Assembly: GCF_041346945.1 (NCBI RefSeq) | Contig: NZ_CP166850.1 | Span: forward strand, 3,720,001-3,784,000 | Origin: Amycolatopsis sp. cg9 | GTDB lineage: Bacteria > Actinomycetota > Actinomycetes > Mycobacteriales > Pseudonocardiaceae | Length of the DNA stretch: 64,000 nt | Direction: 5' to 3' | Part shown: positions 1 through 7,916 of the stretch, in pieces | Layout of the letters: every line of letters begins with the position of its first letter | How positions within the stretch are numbered: position 1 is the stretch's first letter | Position numbers and translations under genes: made by a program | Notes under the pieces: generated by a model | What the model was told of the DNA's origin: nothing | What the model saw: the letters and a program-made list of their open reading frames with translations, nothing else | The model's database searches: none

Positions 1-530
1 TCATCGTGATCGCCACGCAGAACCCGGTGGAGTACGAGGGCACCTACCCGCTGCCGGAGGCGCAGCTGGACCGGTTCCTGCTGAAGCTGACCATGCCGGC
101 GCCCTCGCGCGAGGACGAGATCGGCATCCTGTGGCGGCACGCGCAGGGCTTCGACCCGCGCAATCTCGCGGCGGCCGGGCTGAAGGCGGTCGCCGGCGCG
201 GTGGAGCTGGCGACCGCGCGCGAAGCCGTCGCTCGCGTGACGGTCGGGCCCGAGGTGATCGGGTACGTCGTCGACCTGTGCCGGGCGACGCGGTCGCTGC
301 CGTCGGTGCGGATCGGCGTTTCTCCCCGTGGGGCCACGGCGTTGCTGGCGGTCACCCGGGCCTGGGCGTGGCTCGCCGGGCGCGACTACGCGACCCCCGA
401 CGACGTCAAGGCGCTCGCGCGGCCCGCATTGCGGCACCGCCTCGACGTCCGGCCGGAAGCCGAGCTCGAGGGCGTCACCGCGGACGGCGTGCTGGACCGC
501 GTGCTCGCGTCCGTGCCCGTGCCGCGCTGA
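1..530 (+). CDS. MoxR-family AAA+ ATPase, C-terminal part
   Basis: The gene is cut by the left edge of the window; the first full codon is at 3. The visible 175 residues begin in the AAA+ core at the sensor-1 segment (IATQNP), followed by the arginine-finger region (LPEAQLDRF) and the C-terminal lid helices. Walker A and B lie outside the window. MoxR ATPases act as chaperone-like ATPases, usually with a DUF58/von Willebrand-type partner, in assembly or activation of envelope or metal-dependent complexes. The DUF58 gene follows after one base, so they are almost certainly co-transcribed. The SpoIIM and RDD genes nearby complete a common actinobacterial set. The family call is firm; the substrate is unknown. 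Confidence 0.9.
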   Translation, partial: IVIATQNPVEYEGTYPLPEAQLDRFLLKLTMPAPSREDEIGILWRHAQGFDPRNLAAAGLKAVAGAVELATAREAVARVTVGPEVIGYVVDLCRATRSLPSVRIGVSPRGATALLAVTRAWAWLAGRDYATPDDVKALARPALRHRLDVRPEAELEGVTADGVLDRVLASVPVPR

Positions 531-531
531 C

Positions 532-1824
532 ATGGCCGTCACCGGGAGGCTCGGGCTGCTGGCGCTCTTCGGCGCATTGGTGGTCGGGCTGCTGGCGCCG
601 TCGGACGCCGGGCTGCTGGCGGTCGGCGGGGTGCTGCTGGTGCTGGTCGTCGTCGACCTGGTGCTGGCCGGCAGCGTGCGGACGTTGACGTTTTCGCGCT
701 CCGGCGACACTTCGGTCCGGCTCGGCGAGCCGTGCGAGGTGACGCTGCTGGTCGGCAACCCCGGCGGGCGGACCGTGCGGGGCGCGCTGCGCGACGCGTG
801 GCCCCCTTCGGCGGGCGCCTCGGACCGGCACGCGGTGAAGGTGCCGGCGGGGGAGCGAAGGGCTTTCGTGACGGCGTTGCGGCCGACGCGGCGGGGCGAC
901 CGGACGGCGGCGCGGGTGACGGTCCGGTCGGTGGGCCCGCTGGGCCTGGCGGCGCGGCAGGGCTCGCACGAGGTGCCGTGGACGGTCCGCGTGCTGCCGC
1001 CGTTCCACAGCCGCAAGCACCTGCCGTCGCGGCTGGCGCGGCTGCAGCAGCTCGACGGCCGCAACGCGGTGCTGATCCGGGGCCAGGGCACGGAATTCGA
1101 CTCGCTGCGCGAATACGTGATCGGCGACGACGTCCGCTCGATCGACTGGCGGGCGACCGCGCGGGCGGCGGACGTCATGGTCCGGACCTGGCGCCCCGAG
1201 CGCGACCGGCACGTGGTGCTGGTGCTCGACACGGGCCGCGTCTCGGCCGGCCGGGTCGGCGACGCGCCCCGGCTGGACGCGGCGATGGACGCGGCCCTGC
1301 TGCTGGCGGCACTGGCGTCCCGCGCCGGCGACCGCGTCGACCTGCTGGCCTACGACCGGCGGCTGCGGGCGGCGGTGCAGGGTTCGTCGGGTGCCGCGCT
1401 GCTGACGTCGCTGGTCAACGCGATGGCGCCGCTGGAGCCGTCGCTGGTCGAGACGGACGCGCGCGGGATGGTCGCGGAGGTGCTCCAGCGGACCCGGCGC
1501 CGGGCACTCGTGGTGCTGCTGACCGGCCTCGACGCGGCACCGCTGGAGGAGGGGCTGTTCCCGGTACTGAGCTCGCTGACCGCGCGGCACGAGCTGATCG
1601 TGGCGTCGGTGGCGGACCCGCGGGTGGCGGAGATGCTGTCCGGCCGCGGCGACGCGGAAGCGGTGTACGACGCGGCGTCGGCGTCGCGGACGGTGGCCGA
1701 GCGCCACCGCGTGACCGAGCGGCTGGGGCGGCACGGGGTGAGCGTGGTGGACGCGGTCCCGGAGGAGCTGGCCCCGGCGCTGGCGGACCGCTACCTGGCG
1801 CTGAAGGCGGCGGGCCGGCTCTAA
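532..1824 (+). CDS. DUF58 domain membrane protein
   Basis: This 430-residue protein starts at an ATG one base after the MoxR stop. Residues about 4-20 and 26-45 form a hydrophobic hairpin anchoring it in the membrane. The DUF58 signature, about residues 184-232, contains EYVIGDDVRSIDW and then VVLVLDTG, a von Willebrand A-like strand where the classical DxSxS metal site is degenerate. DUF58 proteins pair with MoxR ATPases; the client is not known. The most likely arrangement is that the ATPase works on or through this membrane-anchored adaptor. An upstream in-frame extension exists but would overlap the MoxR gene and lacks a membrane-type N-terminus, so I chose the ATG at 532. Confidence 0.9.
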   Translation: MAVTGRLGLLALFGALVVGLLAPSDAGLLAVGGVLLVLVVVDLVLAGSVRTLTFSRSGDTSVRLGEPCEVTLLVGNPGGRTVRGALRDAWPPSAGASDRHAVKVPAGERRAFVTALRPTRRGDRTAARVTVRSVGPLGLAARQGSHEVPWTVRVLPPFHSRKHLPSRLARLQQLDGRNAVLIRGQGTEFDSLREYVIGDDVRSIDWRATARAADVMVRTWRPERDRHVVLVLDTGRVSAGRVGDAPRLDAAMDAALLLAALASRAGDRVDLLAYDRRLRAAVQGSSGAALLTSLVNAMAPLEPSLVETDARGMVAEVLQRTRRRALVVLLTGLDAAPLEEGLFPVLSSLTARHELIVASVADPRVAEMLSGRGDAEAVYDAASASRTVAERHRVTERLGRHGVSVVDAVPEELAPALADRYLALKAAGRL

Positions 1825-1872
1825 CGGGTGGCTGCGGTGGTGGGCGGTCGTCCGGCCTGTTAAGCCCGAAGC

Positions 1873-2628
1873 ATGTTCAAGCTCATGGCGGTGGCACTGG
1901 CGGTCGCTTCGGCGCCCGCGTCCGACGGTTCTCCCGTGTACCTCGCCGACGGCGGGGGCAAGCTGTCGCTCGCGGTGGTTTCCGGGCAGCCGGTGCTGGC
2001 GGACGCGGCGGACCCGGGTGCGAAGTGGACGTACGCGTCGCAGCACTTCACCAATGTCCAGAGTGGACAGTGTCTGACCGCGGTGAGCCCGGTCGACGGC
2101 GTCGCGGTGAAGGTGGTGGCCTGCGACGCGGCGGACAAGCACCAGGCGTGGCGGCGGGTCGCGGGGCTGCCGGGCCTGGTGGAGATCGCGAACGTGGCCA
2201 CAGCACGGTGCTTGACGGCGGAGAGCTCGTCGGTGGGAGCGCGGCTGTACCAGGAAGTCTGTTCGCTGACGGGCATCGCGAACACGTGGGCGGCGGGCGG
2301 CCGGACGCTGGCGATCCTGTCGGGCAACGGCCAGCGGCTGGCGTCGAAGGACCCGGGCGCGCCGTTCGTGGTCCGGGTGATCGGCGAGAACGGCCAGCCG
2401 GCGGCGGACGTCCCGGTGACGTTCTTCGTCCGGGCGGCGCGGCCGAAGAACGCCCTGGTTTTCGAGGGCGGCGTGGAGACGGTGACGGTGAAGACCGGGG
2501 CGGACGGGTCGGCGGCCAGCCCGAAGCTGACGTTGACGGAGGTGGGGGAGTTCGAGGCGCGGTTCGTCGGGTCGGCGGGGCTGGAGGACGGTTCGTCGAT
2601 CGCCTTCGAGGGGTCCTGCCTATGCTGA
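1873..2628 (+). CDS. Secreted ricin-B-lectin-like protein with Ig-like C-terminus
   Basis: The 251-residue product begins with a short hydrophobic stretch (MFKLMAVALAVASAPA) that could be a signal peptide. Residues about 50-145 contain two repeats of the type GQCLTA...HQAW and ARCLTA...NTW, resembling the QxW motifs of ricin-type beta-trefoil lectins, which bind carbohydrate. Residues about 160-240 look like an invasin/Big-type immunoglobulin domain (GQPAADVPVTFFV, TGADGSA). It ends with GSCLC. The end overlaps the convergent SpoIIM gene by nine bases. The role is unknown; it may bind extracellular glycans. It could be a degenerate trefoil with only one or two functional sugar sites. Confidence 0.75.
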   Translation: MFKLMAVALAVASAPASDGSPVYLADGGGKLSLAVVSGQPVLADAADPGAKWTYASQHFTNVQSGQCLTAVSPVDGVAVKVVACDAADKHQAWRRVAGLPGLVEIANVATARCLTAESSSVGARLYQEVCSLTGIANTWAAGGRTLAILSGNGQRLASKDPGAPFVVRVIGENGQPAADVPVTFFVRAARPKNALVFEGGVETVTVKTGADGSAASPKLTLTEVGEFEARFVGSAGLEDGSSIAFEGSCLC

Positions 2629-3627
2629 TTCGGGCAGCGCGTCCCCGGTGTCCCGTGCGTCGAGATCGCCCACTTCGCCGTCCTTCGCCGCCCGCCGGCC
2701 GAGCGTGAAAACGTAGACCAGGAAAGCCACTTCGGCCGCCACGCCGATGCCCACGCGCAGCCACGTCGGCCAGCCCGACGGTGTCACGAACGCCTCGATG
2801 ATGCCCGTCACGAGCAGCACGCACGCCAGGCCGAGCGCGATCACCACCACCGAACGGCCCTGCTCGGCCAGCGCCGCGGAGCGCGAACGGCGGCCGGGGT
2901 CGATCACCGTCCAGCCGAGCTTCAGGCCGGTGCCCGCCGCGACGAAGACCGCGGTCAGCTCCAGCAGGCCGTGGGGAAGCAGGAGGCCGATCATCACGTC
3001 GCCGCGGCCCGCCGCGCTCATCGCGCCGATGATCACGCCGGCGTTGAGGGAGTTCAGCCAGAGCCCGCCGATCACCGGGATGCCCAGCGCGATGCCGAGG
3101 AACAGGGAGTTCGCCGCCACCAGCGCGTTGTTCGTCCACACGCGCGCCGCGAACGAGCCCGCCGGTCCGGTCGAGTAGTAGCTTTCCGCTTCGCCGCCGG
3201 GCCTGGTCAGCTCGCGCAGCTCGTCCGGGGTGGCCATCGACGCGCGCACGTGCGGGTCGCCCGCCACCCAGACGGCGATCACCGCCATCACCGCGATCGA
3301 CACCAGCGCGGCCGGGATCCACCAGCGCCGCGACAGGTACACCGCGGCCGGGAAGCGGCGCGTGAAGAACAGCGCGACCTCGCGCCACGCCGGGTTGTGC
3401 GACCCCGAGATCGCCGACCGGCCGCGCGCGACCAGCTCGGACAGCCGGCCGATCAGGGCCGGGTCCGGCGCGACCGACCGGACGATCGACAAGTGCGTCG
3501 CCGTCCGCTGGTAGAGCGTCACCAGCTCATCGGCCTCGGCGCCGGTCAGCTTGCCGCCGCGGCGGGTCAGCTCGCCGAGCCGGTTCCACTCCGCCGCGTG
3601 CGCCGCGACGAAGACGTCCACATCCAC
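2620..3627 (-). CDS. SpoIIM-family multi-pass membrane protein
   Basis: The 335-residue protein has a soluble, charged N-terminal 100 residues followed by about six hydrophobic segments, including one near residues 105-126 and one near the C-terminus ending in a basic tail. The pattern matches the SpoIIM (stage II sporulation protein M) superfamily. In spore formers SpoIIM works in septal peptidoglycan remodelling; in non-sporulating actinobacteria these homologues travel with MoxR, DUF58 and RDD genes and their job is undefined. The start is a GTG placed exactly six bases after a TAGGGT -10 element, so the transcript is probably leaderless. The gene is divergent from the RDD gene. Confidence 0.85.
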   Translation of the reverse strand: MDVDVFVAAHAAEWNRLGELTRRGGKLTGAEADELVTLYQRTATHLSIVRSVAPDPALIGRLSELVARGRSAISGSHNPAWREVALFFTRRFPAAVYLSRRWWIPAALVSIAVMAVIAVWVAGDPHVRASMATPDELRELTRPGGEAESYYSTGPAGSFAARVWTNNALVAANSLFLGIALGIPVIGGLWLNSLNAGVIIGAMSAAGRGDVMIGLLLPHGLLELTAVFVAAGTGLKLGWTVIDPGRRSRSAALAEQGRSVVVIALGLACVLLVTGIIEAFVTPSGWPTWLRVGIGVAAEVAFLVYVFTLGRRAAKDGEVGDLDARDTGDALPESA

Positions 3628-3633
3628 GCCGTC

Positions 3634-3653
3634 ACCCTATCCGTCGATACGCT
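3634..3653. promoter_or_regulatory. Back-to-back leaderless promoters for the SpoIIM and RDD genes
   Basis: On the minus strand TAGGGT (3639-3634) lies six bases before the GTG at 3627. On the plus strand TACGCT (3648-3653) lies seven bases before the GTG at 3661. Both fit a TANNNT -10 with transcription beginning at the start codon. The two -10 elements are only eight bases apart, so the polymerases must compete for the same 33-base gap. Confidence 0.5.
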
Positions 3654-3660
3654 GGGCCGC

Positions 3661-4581
3661 GTGCACGAGGAATCCGAGCTGGTCACCGGCGAAGCCGTCG
3701 TCCTGGACCTGCGCGTCGCCAAGCTCGCCAGCCGGGCGCTGGCGATGGCGCTCGACGTCCTCCTGCAGTTCGCGCTGCTGCTGGCCGCGTTCATCGTGCT
3801 CACGCTGACGGTGCCGGGCGAGGACGAAGCCCTCGCGCTGACGCTGATCCTGGTGCTCGTGGTGCTGATCCTGGTCGGCTACCCGGTGCTGTCCGAGACG
3901 CTCACGCGCGGCCGCTCGCTCGGCAAGATGGCGGTGGGCCTGCGCGTGGTCCGCGTCGACGGCGGCCCGATCCGCTTCCGGCACGCCCTGGTCCGCGGGC
4001 TCGCCGGGTTCGTCGTCGACTTCTGGACGCTCGGCCTCTTCGGCGCGGTCGCGGTGATCGTGTCGCTGTGCTCGTCCGACGGCCGCCGGGTCGGCGACTT
4101 CCTGGCCGGGACGCTCGTGGTCCGCGAGCGCGTCCCGGAGACGACCAACCACCCGGCCGTCGCGATGCCCCCGGGCCTGGAGGGCTGGGCGGCCCACCTC
4201 GACCTGACCCGGCTCCCGGACGACCTCGCCCTCGCGAGCCGCCAGTTCCTGACCCGCTTCGGCCAGCTGCGCCCGGAGGCGGCGCAAGCGCTGGGCTGGA
4301 GCCTCGCCCAGCAGGTGGGCGAGGCACTGGGCACGCCGGTCCCGCCGGGGATGCCGCCGTGGGCGTACCTGGCGGCGGTGCTGGCGGAGCGCCGCAACCG
4401 CGACCACGCCCGAGCGGTCCAGGCGTACGCGGCCCGCGTCCAGGCGGCGCGGGGTCAGGGGTACGGGACGCCGTCCCCGGACCAGCCGTACCCGGCGGCA
4501 CCTTCGCCGGCTCCCGGGCCCCCGGCGGAGCCGGACCTGCCGACGCCGCCGTCCGGCAACCCGTTCACCCCGCCGAGCTGA
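3661..4581 (+). CDS. RDD-family membrane protein with proline-rich tail
   Basis: The 306-residue protein carries an RDD domain in its first half: an early Arg and Asp pair in the first membrane segment (SRALAMALD), a GRSLGKMAVGLRVV loop, and an Asp in the last segment (GFVVDFWTLG) followed by DGRRVGDFLAGT. Three membrane helices are visible. The C-terminal half is soluble and ends in a proline-rich tail. RDD proteins are small membrane proteins of mostly unknown function, some linked to ion transport. It is divergent from SpoIIM and belongs to the MoxR/DUF58 neighbourhood. The GTG at 3661 is chosen because of the -10 element just upstream. Confidence 0.85.
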   Translation: MHEESELVTGEAVVLDLRVAKLASRALAMALDVLLQFALLLAAFIVLTLTVPGEDEALALTLILVLVVLILVGYPVLSETLTRGRSLGKMAVGLRVVRVDGGPIRFRHALVRGLAGFVVDFWTLGLFGAVAVIVSLCSSDGRRVGDFLAGTLVVRERVPETTNHPAVAMPPGLEGWAAHLDLTRLPDDLALASRQFLTRFGQLRPEAAQALGWSLAQQVGEALGTPVPPGMPPWAYLAAVLAERRNRDHARAVQAYAARVQAARGQGYGTPSPDQPYPAAPSPAPGPPAEPDLPTPPSGNPFTPPS

Positions 4582-4591
4582 GCGGCCCGGG

Positions 4592-6085
4592 TCAGGAAAC
4601 GTCTCCCGAAGACGCCAGCCACGTGTTGCACTGCTGGTTGCGGTTGGTCGTCGCGCCGTGCTGCCACCACGAGATGTTGTGCTTGGCGCTGCCGTGGTCG
4701 CGCTTGCCGTTGCGGGCGTAGTCGTCGCCGCGGTCCTGGGCGTTCCAGGCCTCGTTGTAGATGTTCTTGTCGACCGAGCCGCCGGAGACCGAGGCCGAGC
4801 CGAGGAACATGCCGGAGAAGCACTGCGCCTCGAGCTCCATCCGCCGCGACAGCTCCAGGCCCGCCGCCGAGTCGGCGCCGGCGTCGTAGCGCTGGTTGCC
4901 GTACGCCTCGGAGATGCCGGCCATGTTCTGCACGTGGTGGCCGTATTCGTGGGCCAGGATCGAGAGGTACGGGCCGGGGTGGTTGCCCCAGACGTCGATC
5001 TCGATGCGGTCCATCGGCATGTAGATCGTGTTGTTGCTCGGGCAGTAGAACGGCGTGACCCCGGTCGTCGTGCCCCCGCTGCCGCACGGCGTCGAGGATT
5101 CGGAAAGCGACCGCGGCACCGACAGGTTCGGCGTCTCGAACGGCAGGTCGACGGCGCCGAGCATGCGCGACCACATCGCGTCCAGGCAGGTGATGCCGGA
5201 CTGGAAGAACTTCGTGGCGCTGTTCTGGTCGGTCGCCCAGCGGCTCAGCGAGCACGAGACGTTCTGCAGGCCGTAGTTCGGGCTGCCGAACAGCGGGTTG
5301 TTCCCGGTGGCGGCCACCGAGCGGGGGCCGGACGGGGTCTGCGACGTCGGCGTCTCGCGCTCGGAGGTGCGGGTCGTCTCTTCGGTGGTCGTCGACGACG
5401 ACGTGGTGGTCTCGGTCGTCTCGGTGGTTTCTTCGGTGCTGGTCGGGTAGGTGCTGGAGTACCCGGCGTCGGCGACGTGCCGCGAGTTCCCGCCCCCGAT
5501 CAGCGCGACGGCGGCGACGAGCCCCCCGGCGACGGCGACGATGGCGAAGATCGCCACCGCGACGATCACCCCGGTGTTGGACTTCTTGGCGGGGTAGGGA
5601 CCGAAGCGCGTGCCGTAAGGAGCGTAGGGCGGCGGCGCGGCGTAACCGGGCACGAAGGCAGCGGGCGCGGCGGCGGGCGGCGGGAGCGGGCTCCGCGCGG
5701 GCGGGGGAGCGGGGCGACCGAAGGGCGGCACGGGACTCGGCCCGGTCGGCGGCCCGTACGGCGCGGTGTGCTGCGGCGGACGCCCCGGCCCCAGCGGCAT
5801 CCCACCCGTGCCTTGCGGCGACGCGGGGTAGCGCGGCGGCTGGCCGGGCATGCCGCCCGGACCTTGCTGCGGACCGGGTGGGCCGGGCGGACGCTGCCCG
5901 GGTGCGCCGGGGTGCTGCGGCCGGCCCGGCCCCGGCGGCTGCCCGGGCTCGCCACCCGCTCCCGGCCTCCCCGGCGGCAACGGCCGCACGGAGGGTGGCG
6001 GCAGGGGGCGGGCCCCCGGCGGCGGGCGCCGCGGATCGTGCGGACCGGGACCCTGTGGACCGGGACCCTGCGGGCCGTGCGTCAT
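4592..6085 (-). CDS. Membrane-anchored neutral zinc metallopeptidase (YpfJ type)
   Basis: The 497-residue protein has four parts: a cytoplasmic Pro/Gly-rich stretch (about 1-165), one transmembrane helix (about 168-197), a Thr/Ser/Glu-rich linker (to about 250), and an extracytoplasmic catalytic domain. The domain contains the zinc-binding motif HEYGH near residue 377 (HEXXH) and the downstream segment RRMELEAQCFSG, typical of the putative neutral zinc metallopeptidase family. Paired cysteines (one before the active site, one near the end) suggest disulfides. The substrate is unknown. It runs convergent to the RDD gene and divergent from the DUF2207 genes. Family assignment is firm; the low-complexity N-terminus is typical of actinobacterial members. 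Confidence 0.88.
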   Translation of the reverse strand: MTHGPQGPGPQGPGPHDPRRPPPGARPLPPPSVRPLPPGRPGAGGEPGQPPGPGRPQHPGAPGQRPPGPPGPQQGPGGMPGQPPRYPASPQGTGGMPLGPGRPPQHTAPYGPPTGPSPVPPFGRPAPPPARSPLPPPAAAPAAFVPGYAAPPPYAPYGTRFGPYPAKKSNTGVIVAVAIFAIVAVAGGLVAAVALIGGGNSRHVADAGYSSTYPTSTEETTETTETTTSSSTTTEETTRTSERETPTSQTPSGPRSVAATGNNPLFGSPNYGLQNVSCSLSRWATDQNSATKFFQSGITCLDAMWSRMLGAVDLPFETPNLSVPRSLSESSTPCGSGGTTTGVTPFYCPSNNTIYMPMDRIEIDVWGNHPGPYLSILAHEYGHHVQNMAGISEAYGNQRYDAGADSAAGLELSRRMELEAQCFSGMFLGSASVSGGSVDKNIYNEAWNAQDRGDDYARNGKRDHGSAKHNISWWQHGATTNRNQQCNTWLASSGDVS

Positions 6086-6189
6086 CGAGTGGAACCCCCC
6101 AAGCTTTTTCCCCGTCGGAAGCGGCGTACCTGCGGTGATCTCGCCGTTCCGGGCGTCAGCATAGATCGAGTGCTCTAGGGTGTGGTGCT

Positions 6190-7914
6190 GTGTCGATGAA
6201 ATGGGGGGCCACGGCCGCGATCGTCGTCGTGGCCGGGTTGCTGGGGGCCGGGACCGCGGCCGCGCAGAACGCCGGGCCCAGCCTGCCGAACCTGCCGAGT
6301 GACCTGGTGCCGAAGCCCCAGCAGCTCACCGGCGGGGACGTCCGGTCCCCGGACGGCCCGACCGCCGACGTCGCGCTGAAAGTCCTCCGCGACGGTTCCC
6401 TTTCGGTCACCGAAAAGGTCACCGTGCCCGGCGGGAAGCAGCTCACCTCGCGCGTGCCGCTGCGGGTTCCGGCGGGCGACGACCAGGACCGCGTCTACGC
6501 CGTCCGCGACGTCAAGACCGAAGGCGCCGCCACCAGCCAGCTCACCGGTGACCAGCTCGTCCTCACCTTCAGCGGCGGCACCGGCAGCGTCACCTACCTG
6601 GTCGACGGCGCCGTCGCCGACCAGGGTGGCCGCCAGCAGGCGCGGTGGCAGGTCGCGAGCGGGTTCGACACCTCGCTGGCGAAGCTCACCGCGTCCTTCC
6701 TCGCGCCGTCGCCGGAACTGTCCCCGGTGGACTGCTTCGCCGGCCCGGTCGGCTCCAACCGCCGCTGCACCCTCGCCGAGCTGGACCACACCGGGGTCGT
6801 GCGCCTCGAACAGAACGACGTCGGGCCCGGCGACCGCGTCGACCTGCTCGTCGGGCTGCCCGCCGGCACCGCGCCGGCGACCGCGAAGTTCGCCGCCATC
6901 GGCCTGCTCGCCAACGCCTTCGCGCTGACCCCGCTGACCGGCGTCGTCTTCGCCGTCCTGCTCGTCCTGCTCGTCGCCGCCGGGGTCTTCGTGTGGCGGC
7001 GCCGCAAGCAGGACGCCGGTGCGCTGCGGACCGCCACCGGCCCGGTCGAGGTCCTCCTCCGCGACGGCGACCGCGTCTTCTTCGCCAGCCCGGACGGCGT
7101 GCTGCCCGGTCAGGTCGGCACGGTCGTCGACGAGACCGTCGACGTCGTGGACATCAGCGCCACCGTCGTCGACCTCGCCGTCCGCAACTACCTCTGGCTG
7201 GCCGAAATCGCCGGGCCGCAGGGACAAGACTGGCAGATCTCCCGCCGCAATCCGCCGGACGAGCACCTCCACGACTTCGAGCGCGCCGTCTACGAGACGC
7301 TCCTGCCCGAGGGCACCGACACCGTGCTCGTGTCGCAGCTGCGCGCCCGCGGCGGGCTCGACCTGCGCCGGATCAGCGACGCGATGTACGACGACGTCGT
7401 CACCAAGCGCTGGTTCTCCCGCCGCCCCGGCGCCGCGCGCGGCCGGCTGACCTGGCTCGGCGCCGGGATCTTCGCGCTCGGTCTCGTCGCCACCGCGGTC
7501 CTCACGTTCACCGTCGGGGACGCGCTGCTCGGCGTCGCCGTCGCGCTGGCCGGGCTCGGCGTCGTCGCGGCGGCCGCGCTGCTGCCGTCCCGCACCGCGC
7601 GCGGCCGGGCCCTCGCCGGCCAGGTCCGCGGCCTGCTCGACTACTTGCACACCGCCAAGGCCGAGGACATCCCGCCCGCCGACCGCGAGCTGGTGTTCTC
7701 CCGTTCGCTGCCGTACGCCGTGGTGCTCGGCGACACCGAACGCTGGCTCGGCGCGTTCGCCGGGCTGAACCCGGCGGCGGACGGCTCGGCCGGGCTGTAC
7801 TGGTACGGCGGCATGGAGGCCGACCCCGACCTGCGGCGGTTCGGCGCGCACTTCCCGTCGTTCCTGACCGCGCTCGACGGGCTGCTCACCGCGTCCGGCC
7901 GCGCTGCCCGCTGA
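6190..7914 (+). CDS. DUF2207 membrane protein, first copy
   Basis: The 574-residue protein has an N-terminal signal-like helix (about 5-22), an extracytoplasmic beta-rich region with DGSLSVTEKVTVPGG and VTYLVDGAVAD typical of DUF2207, a transmembrane segment near residue 255, a cytoplasmic portion containing LAVRNYLWLAE and ISRRNPPDEHLHDFERA, and two more helices near residues 425-465. DUF2207 proteins are predicted membrane proteins with no established function. A TAGGGT -10 lies eight bases before the GTG start. The next gene is a paralogue starting two bases downstream, so the pair is a tandem duplication in one operon. Confidence 0.85.
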   Translation: MSMKWGATAAIVVVAGLLGAGTAAAQNAGPSLPNLPSDLVPKPQQLTGGDVRSPDGPTADVALKVLRDGSLSVTEKVTVPGGKQLTSRVPLRVPAGDDQDRVYAVRDVKTEGAATSQLTGDQLVLTFSGGTGSVTYLVDGAVADQGGRQQARWQVASGFDTSLAKLTASFLAPSPELSPVDCFAGPVGSNRRCTLAELDHTGVVRLEQNDVGPGDRVDLLVGLPAGTAPATAKFAAIGLLANAFALTPLTGVVFAVLLVLLVAAGVFVWRRRKQDAGALRTATGPVEVLLRDGDRVFFASPDGVLPGQVGTVVDETVDVVDISATVVDLAVRNYLWLAEIAGPQGQDWQISRRNPPDEHLHDFERAVYETLLPEGTDTVLVSQLRARGGLDLRRISDAMYDDVVTKRWFSRRPGAARGRLTWLGAGIFALGLVATAVLTFTVGDALLGVAVALAGLGVVAAAALLPSRTARGRALAGQVRGLLDYLHTAKAEDIPPADRELVFSRSLPYAVVLGDTERWLGAFAGLNPAADGSAGLYWYGGMEADPDLRRFGAHFPSFLTALDGLLTASGRAAR

Positions 7915-7916
7915 CC

